Assembly: GCF_000731985.1 (NCBI RefSeq)
Contig: NZ_JNCS01000010.1
Span: 62,001 to 126,000, forward strand
Length of the DNA stretch: 64,000 nucleotides
Direction: 5' to 3'
From: Natrinema altunense
Lineage (GTDB): Archaea; Halobacteriota; Halobacteria; Halobacteriales; Natrialbaceae
Shown: piece by piece, positions 59,535 through 64,000 of the stretch
How the letters are laid out: the number at the start of each line of letters is the position of its first letter
Numbering within the stretch: position 1 is the first letter of the stretch
Made by a program: the position numbers and the translations under genes
The notes under the pieces: model-generated
What the model was told of the DNA's origin: nothing
Databases searched by the model: none
The model's input: only the letters and a program-made list of their open reading frames with translations

Positions 59535-60796
59535 CAAACACCACTGGCGGCGTGAGTTTCGATACCGACGACGAGACCGAACTGATCCTCGACAGTTTGG
59601 ACGACTTCATCGAGCGCGAAGTCGAGCCGATCGTCGAGGAACTCGGCGATACGTACACCAACCCCCGGAAGGGACGCCACGAGAACGGCCGCTGGACCGA
59701 CGAACTGCTCGAGGCCCGCGAGGAGATACGGCGTCGATCCGCGGAGGGCGGCTTCTACGCGATGAACCTGCCCGAAGACGCGGGCGGCGAGGGCGTCTCG
59801 CCGGTCACCTGGTACCGGGCGAAGAAACACCTCGCATCTCACGGCGGCGGCCTCGAGCGCTACGTCCTCGCCGGGCCGGAGGGGCCGAAACCGCTCCTGT
59901 TGCAGGCCGAGGGCGAGCAGGTCGAGCGCTACCTCGAACCGACCGTTCGGGCGGAGAAATCGACGGCGTTCGCCCAGACCGAGCCGGGTTACGGATCGGA
60001 TTCGCCGAACATGGAGACCACCGCGGAGAAGAGCGAGGCGCGGAGCGCCTCGGAACGTAGCGGCACAGCCGCGGAGAAAGACGGCGACGAGTGGGTGCTG
60101 AACGGCCGCAAGCAGTGGATCACGAACGCACCCTACGCCGACTTCGTCCAACTGTTCGCCCGGACGACCCCACAGGAGGCGGCCGGCCGGTACGGCGGTA
60201 TTACGTGCTTCATCGTCGAGCGCGAGGAGTACGAACTCGGCTCGTACAACAACGCCGTCGGTGCCGAGGGGATGCAGGCCGAGATCGTGCTCGACGACGT
60301 TCGAGTCCCCGAGGATCGCATGCTCGGTGAGGTCGACGAGGCCTTCTACGCCGCGATGGAGTTCCTCTCGCTTGGCCGCCTCGAGTTGGGGGCCGAAGCC
60401 GTGGGATACGCGGAGTTCCTGCTCGAGAAGGCGAGCGAGTACGTCACCGACCGCGAGGCCTTCGGACGGACGATCGGGAACTTTCAGCAGGTCTCGTCGA
60501 AACTCGCGAAGGGGAGGGCGAAGACCGATGCGGCCGACGCGGCGGGACTGAAACTCGCCTGGAAGATGGCACAGGACGAGCGGACGGTGATGGATTCGTC
60601 CGTGCTGAAGTGGTTCGCCACGAACGTCCTCTGGGAGGTCGCCGACGCGGCCGTGCAGGTACACGGAGCCGACGGACTGGCAGAGGAACACCCCTACATG
60701 GACCTGGTCCATCGGGCGCGGATCCTGCGGATCGTCGAGGGCACCGACGAGATTCAACTCAACACGATCGCGAAGACGATGGGGATCGTGGACTGA
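59528..60796 (+). CDS. Acyl-CoA dehydrogenase with an in-frame 48-bp insertion
   Basis: 422 residues from the ATG at 59528 (an in-frame ATG at 59516 is the alternative). The core is intact: GGFYAMNLPEDAGGEGVSPV, FAQTEPGYGSDSPNMETTAE, NGRKQWITNAPYADFV, VLDDVRVPEDRMLGEVDEAF, FGRTIGNFQQVSSKLAKGRA and the catalytic IVEGTDEIQLNTIAKTMGIV. Between METTAEK and the second AEKDGDEW an extra stretch SEARSASERSGTA appears that other family members lack. Because it is in frame and lies in the FAD-binding beta domain's connecting loop, the enzyme may still work. It overlaps the ligase remnant and heads the next block. Confidence 0.87.
   Translation: MVANTTGGVSFDTDDETELILDSLDDFIEREVEPIVEELGDTYTNPRKGRHENGRWTDELLEAREEIRRRSAEGGFYAMNLPEDAGGEGVSPVTWYRAKKHLASHGGGLERYVLAGPEGPKPLLLQAEGEQVERYLEPTVRAEKSTAFAQTEPGYGSDSPNMETTAEKSEARSASERSGTAAEKDGDEWVLNGRKQWITNAPYADFVQLFARTTPQEAAGRYGGITCFIVEREEYELGSYNNAVGAEGMQAEIVLDDVRVPEDRMLGEVDEAFYAAMEFLSLGRLELGAEAVGYAEFLLEKASEYVTDREAFGRTIGNFQQVSSKLAKGRAKTDAADAAGLKLAWKMAQDERTVMDSSVLKWFATNVLWEVADAAVQVHGADGLAEEHPYMDLVHRARILRIVEGTDEIQLNTIAKTMGIVD
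60021..60078 (+). repeat. 48-bp insertion bounded by direct repeats inside the acyl-CoA dehydrogenase gene
   Basis: The 10-mer ccgcggagaa occurs at 60021-60030 and again at 60069-60078, exactly 48 bases apart. The interior contains the perfect inverted repeat cgaggcgc...gcgcctcg (arms 8 bp, 3-bp loop). The inserted codons read SEARSASERSGTA-type peptide. Direct repeats at the ends resemble a target-site duplication or slippage product. Confidence 0.7.
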
Positions 60797-60973
60797 TTTA
60801 GCGCTATCGAACGCTCGAAGCGTCCACTGCGTTCTCTGCCCCGAACGCGGGGTTTTGCAACAGGACTGAGTACGGGAATGTACGAGTGCGCTCCGGGAGT
60901 ATCGGTCTTCACGAGACGCATCGCACCAGAATCCGACCGGAAAGCGTTTTTGTACGGATTCCGAAGTGTTTCT

Positions 60974-61663
60974 ATGGTTGTCCCGCTGGAAATGGGGTGG
61001 CGGCATCTCTTATTCGAGAACTGGCCGGTCGATCCGGCCGTGATGGACGCCCACCTTCCCGACGGACTGGCCCCCGACGTGTACGACGGCTCGGCGTGGC
61101 TCTCGGTCGTCCCGTTCACCAACGTCGCCGTCCGGCCGAAGGGGCTTCCCGAACCGCTGGGTATCCGGCTGCCCGAACTCAACCTCAGAACGTACGTCAC
61201 TCGCGACGGCGTCCCCAGCGTCTACTTCTTCAGCCTCGACGCACAGGGCATCGCGAGCGTCCTCGGAGCCCGCATTTTCCACCACCTACCCTACTACTAC
61301 GCGCGTATCTCGCTGGAGTGGGCGGACGGTCGGGTCCGGTTCAGCAGTCGCCGTCGCCATCCGGGCGCACGGCCCGCTCACTACGAGGGAACGTACTGGC
61401 CGACCGGCGAGCCGTTCTCGGCACCCGACGACTCGTTCGGGAACTTTCTCGTCGAGCGCTATCGGTTCTACACGCAGGCTCAGGACGGATCGATTCGATA
61501 CACGGACGTCGACCACGACCCCTGGACGCTGTACCCGGCCGCCGCCGAAATCAAGACGAACACGCTGTTGGCGGCACACGGCTTCGTAGAACCGGACCAC
61601 GACCCCGTCTACTACTACAGTCCGGGTCTCGAGGTAGTCACCTCACGGAGCGCGCAACCGTGA
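60974..61663 (+). CDS. DUF2071 (YqjF-like) protein
   Basis: 229 residues from the ATG at 60974 (MVVPLEMGWRHLLFENWPVD). The opening WRHLLFENWPVDPAVMDAHL with LPDGLAPDVYDGSAWLSVVP is the DUF2071 signature, followed by FTNVAVRPKGLPEPLGI, NLRTYVTRDGVPSVYFFSLD and a C-terminal FLVERYRFYTQ, VDHDPWTLYPAAAEI. The fold is related to acetoacetate decarboxylase; members have no settled reaction. A T-rich gcgtttttgtac is centred about 26 bases before the start, arguing against an in-frame upstream ATG at 60878. It is convergent with the SDR gene. Confidence 0.85.
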   Translation: MVVPLEMGWRHLLFENWPVDPAVMDAHLPDGLAPDVYDGSAWLSVVPFTNVAVRPKGLPEPLGIRLPELNLRTYVTRDGVPSVYFFSLDAQGIASVLGARIFHHLPYYYARISLEWADGRVRFSSRRRHPGARPAHYEGTYWPTGEPFSAPDDSFGNFLVERYRFYTQAQDGSIRYTDVDHDPWTLYPAAAEIKTNTLLAAHGFVEPDHDPVYYYSPGLEVVTSRSAQP

Positions 61664-61702
61664 GTGGGACACGGCTGGCTGACTCGGACCCCTGAATGCC
61701 CC

Positions 61703-62488
61703 TCAGAAGCTAAAGAGATCGATCCCACCCGTGACACCGATCACTTGCCCGGTGACGTAGGACGCCTGCTCCGAACAGAGGTAGGTGACCATGTTGGCCA
61801 CGTCTTCCTCCGTGCCGAGGTGACGCATCGGGGTGGCCTCGGCGATGCGAGCGAAGTACTCGTCGACGTTCTCCCGGAGTTCGTCGGGGGTCATCTCGGC
61901 CCAGTCCCCGACGACGATGTTCGGCGCGATGACATTCGACGTGACACCCGATTGGGCGCCCTCGAGGGCCATCGTCCGGCCGACGCCGATCATGGCGGCT
62001 TTCGTCGCCGAATAGGAGAGTTGGCCGAACCCGCCGTACCAACCGGCCATCGAGGACATGTTGACAATCCGCCCCCAGCCGCGGTCGCACATCCGCGGGA
62101 ACAGTTCCGTGCTGATGTTGTAGGTCCCGGTCAGATTGATCTCGATGTCCCGGTCCCAGATCCCGTCGTCGTAGTCGCCGATACGCGAGCGGGCGTCGAC
62201 CATCGCCGCGTTGTTGACGAGGATGTCCACGCCGCCGAAGGCGTCCCGAACCTCGGCCATCGAGTCGGCGACGTCATCGCGGTCCGTGAGGTCACACTCG
62301 AGGGATATCGCCGCGCCGCTGGCCGCGGTTTCGTCGATCTCCGCGGCGATCTCCGCCGCGCCGTCGGCATCGACGTCAAGGACGACGACGTTCGCGCCCT
62401 CCTCGGCCAGTAGTCGACAGTCGGCGCTTCCGATCCGTCCTGCACCGCCAGTGACGACCGCGGTCCTGTCCCGAATGCCAAGGTCCAT
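61703..62488 (-). CDS. Short-chain dehydrogenase/reductase (FabG/PhaB-like)
   Basis: 261 residues. The NAD(P) motif is RTAVVTGGAGRIGSADCRLL, the adenine-side VVVLDVDADG suggests NAD preference, then ILVNNAAMVDARSRI, IVNMSSMAGWYGGFGQLS with catalytic Ser, and YSATKAAMIGVGRTMA (Tyr-x3-Lys). The C-terminus has YLCSEQASYVTGQVIGVTGG. Classical SDR of the 3-oxoacyl reductase/3-hydroxyacyl dehydrogenase type. It may act on acyl-CoA intermediates from the surrounding genes or on an alcohol. The start is the only ATG directly before the first beta strand. Confidence 0.9.
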   Translation of the reverse strand: MDLGIRDRTAVVTGGAGRIGSADCRLLAEEGANVVVLDVDADGAAEIAAEIDETAASGAAISLECDLTDRDDVADSMAEVRDAFGGVDILVNNAAMVDARSRIGDYDDGIWDRDIEINLTGTYNISTELFPRMCDRGWGRIVNMSSMAGWYGGFGQLSYSATKAAMIGVGRTMALEGAQSGVTSNVIAPNIVVGDWAEMTPDELRENVDEYFARIAEATPMRHLGTEEDVANMVTYLCSEQASYVTGQVIGVTGGIDLFSF

Positions 62489-62648
62489 CGTTCGATTGAC
62501 TACTTCGTTATTTGACTTAATTATTGTGGGCCGGTAGCAGAGTACAGGGTTGAGAACGGCTCAGATAGCGACGGAGAGGTTCCAATACGGGCGATTCCAG
62601 TACACGCACAACATCTATGATGAAGGGCGGAATGCTCGAAGACACGTC

Positions 62649-63797
62649 ATGAACTCCGCAATCATCGTCGATGCCGTCCGAACGCCGTTCGGGAAACGCA
62701 ACGGCTCGTTCAAGGACACGCACCCACAGGATCTGGCCGCCGAACCGCTTGCGGCCCTGCGCGAGCGCAACGGGTTCGAGCCCGGGACGATCGAAGATGT
62801 CATCTACGGCTGTGTGTCGCCAGTGGGCGAGCAGGGGCTCAATATCGGGCGACTCGCGCCCATGGTCGCCGGCTGGGGCGATGTCGTCCCCGGCGTACAG
62901 CTCAATCGAATGTGCGGCTCGGGCCAGCAGGCGGCCAACTTCGCGGCGGCGAACGTCATGGCCGGCCAGCACGACGTCCTCATCGCCGGCGGGGTCGAAC
63001 ACATGACCCGTGTCCCGATGGGGTCGGACGGCGACGGGCTGACCGACACGTATTTCGAGTACTTCGACGAACTGACCACGCAGGGCGAGGGGGCCGAGCG
63101 CATCGCGGAGAACTACGACCTCACGCGCTCGGAACTCGACGGGATCGCCGTCGACTCTCAGCGGCGCTGGAAGGAGGCCTGGGACGAGGGCCGGTACGAC
63201 GATCAGGTCGTGCCTGTCGAGACCGAACTCGAGGGCGAGGAGATCGTCGTCGAACGGGACGAACACCCCCGGCCGGGCACGGACGAGGAAACGCTCGCCG
63301 AACTCCCGCTCTCGTTCCGCGAGGAGAGCGAGGGCGTTCATCATCCCGGCAACGCCTCGGGGATCGTCGACGGCTCCTGTGCGCTGTTGCTCACGAGCGA
63401 GGCGGCCGCGGAAGAACACGGCTGGGAGCCGATGGCCCGCATCGTCCAGACCGAGGTCGTCGGCGTCGACCCCGTCACGATGCTTCGCGGCCCCATCCCG
63501 GCGACGGAGAACGTCCTCGAGAAGGCCGATATGTCGGTCGGCGACATCGACCGCTTCGAGGTCAACGAGGCCTTCGCCTCGGTCGTCGCCGCCTGGCTCG
63601 AGGAGACCGGCGCATCCTGGGAGGACGTCAACGTCAACGGCGGCGCGATCGCCCACGGCCACCCGCTGGGCGCGACCGGCGCGATGTTGCTGACCAAGCT
63701 GGCCCATGAACTCGAGCGGACGGGCCAGGACACCGCGCTCTCGACGATGTGTATCGGCTTCGGGCAGGGTATCGCGACGATCATAGAGCGCGTCTGA
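62649..63797 (+). CDS. Thiolase (acetyl-CoA C-acyltransferase)
   Basis: 382 residues from the ATG at 62649. Thiolase motifs are complete: MNSAIIVDAVRTPFGKRNGS, NRMCGSGQQAANFAAANVMA with nucleophilic Cys89, GGVEHMTRVPMG, EVNEAFASVVAAWLEE, NVNGGAIAHGHPLGATGAML (His) and TMCIGFGQGIATIIERV (second Cys). It completes the beta-oxidation set in this block (dehydrogenase, hydratase, thiolase). It is canonical at CGSG, unlike the CASS copy at 14439. It diverges from the SDR gene across about 160 bases. Confidence 0.92.
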   Translation: MNSAIIVDAVRTPFGKRNGSFKDTHPQDLAAEPLAALRERNGFEPGTIEDVIYGCVSPVGEQGLNIGRLAPMVAGWGDVVPGVQLNRMCGSGQQAANFAAANVMAGQHDVLIAGGVEHMTRVPMGSDGDGLTDTYFEYFDELTTQGEGAERIAENYDLTRSELDGIAVDSQRRWKEAWDEGRYDDQVVPVETELEGEEIVVERDEHPRPGTDEETLAELPLSFREESEGVHHPGNASGIVDGSCALLLTSEAAAEEHGWEPMARIVQTEVVGVDPVTMLRGPIPATENVLEKADMSVGDIDRFEVNEAFASVVAAWLEETGASWEDVNVNGGAIAHGHPLGATGAMLLTKLAHELERTGQDTALSTMCIGFGQGIATIIERV

Positions 63798-63940
63798 GCC
63801 GGCACGGTCGGCCGACGGGGGCCGAGCCGACGACACCGCCGACCGAGCGCGTCTCGAGAGCGAAACGCCGACCGGCGTCCGCCACTGGTTGCCAATTTAT
63901 GCGATCTCTTACCTATAGCTTTACAATGCTGTATCCTATC

Positions 63941-64000
63941 ATGAGTGATATGGAGTACCACGACTCCGAGACGGCAAAGGAGGTTGCGGGCCGCGTAGCG
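63941..64000 (+). CDS. Start of a further CDS, cut by the window edge
   Basis: An open frame from the ATG at 63941 (MSDMEYHDSETAKEVAGRVA) continues to the end. A TATA-like cctatagctt is centred about 25 bases upstream, consistent with a leaderless start. Twenty residues are too few to identify the protein. Confidence 0.5.
   Translation, partial: MSDMEYHDSETAKEVAGRVA

Overview
The window is haloarchaeal chromosomal DNA. The DNA is GC-rich, the proteins are strongly acidic (Asp/Glu-rich), and secreted proteins carry Tat or Tat-lipoprotein signals. Many genes have an archaeal TATA-like box (T-run or TTTAATA type) centred about 26-28 bases upstream of the start codon, as expected for leaderless mRNAs. 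There is no rRNA. A member of the Natrialbaceae would fit the gene content, but the sequence alone does not fix the genus.

Layout. Positions 1-6.5 kb hold a TrmB-type regulator cut by the left edge, a thioredoxin-domain DUF255 protein, FxsA, tRNA-Ile(GAU), a 1.1 kb gene-poor stretch, two small membrane or exported proteins and an IclR regulator. From 6.6 to 20.7 kb lies a first acyl-CoA catabolic block: a glutaryl-CoA-dehydrogenase-like enzyme, a TAXI-type TRAP transporter (binding protein plus fused permease), an acyl-CoA ligase, an acyl-CoA dehydrogenase, a thiolase, a 3-hydroxyacyl-CoA dehydrogenase and a 1024-residue FAD/Fe-S D-lactate-dehydrogenase-like protein.

From 20.7 to 23.3 kb is a probable replication origin. 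An orc1/cdc6 gene is flanked by at least 13 copies of an ORB-like element built on cactcgacacctggggtg: four upstream, including one exact inverted copy, and nine in direct orientation downstream. A fused siroheme decarboxylase (AhbA-AhbB) follows. From 25.2 to 30.9 kb is the haloarchaeal DUF4350-MoxR // DUF58 membrane-protein set, arranged convergently.

From 31.3 to 51.1 kb is a surface-glycan biosynthesis island. It starts with a UDP-sulfoquinovose synthase and two further sugar epimerases, then a DUF2304-GT2 fusion and a methyltransferase, all in one overlapping operon. The opposite strand carries GT4, a UDP-ManNAc-dehydrogenase-like enzyme, an epimerase, UDP-GlcNAc 2-epimerase and a second GT4. 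Then come another GT4, a flippase, a phosphodiesterase-like protein, a sulfatase-like protein, a polytopic probable GT-C enzyme and a DUF1616 protein. No oligosaccharyltransferase (AglB) lies in the window. A DUF4129 protein, normally a neighbour of DUF58/MoxR, sits on the far side of the island.

From 53.9 to 63.8 kb, after a TrpD2-like protein, is a second lipid/acyl-CoA block: enoyl-CoA hydratase, a frameshifted 3-hydroxyacyl-CoA dehydrogenase, an R2-like ligand-binding oxidase (R2lox) with the expected metal-site and crosslink residues, a CaiB/BaiF CoA transferase, a truncated acyl-CoA ligase remnant, an acyl-CoA dehydrogenase with a 48-bp in-frame insertion, a DUF2071 protein, an SDR and a thiolase. 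The two acyl-CoA blocks hold paralogous beta-oxidation steps, and the second contains decaying copies.
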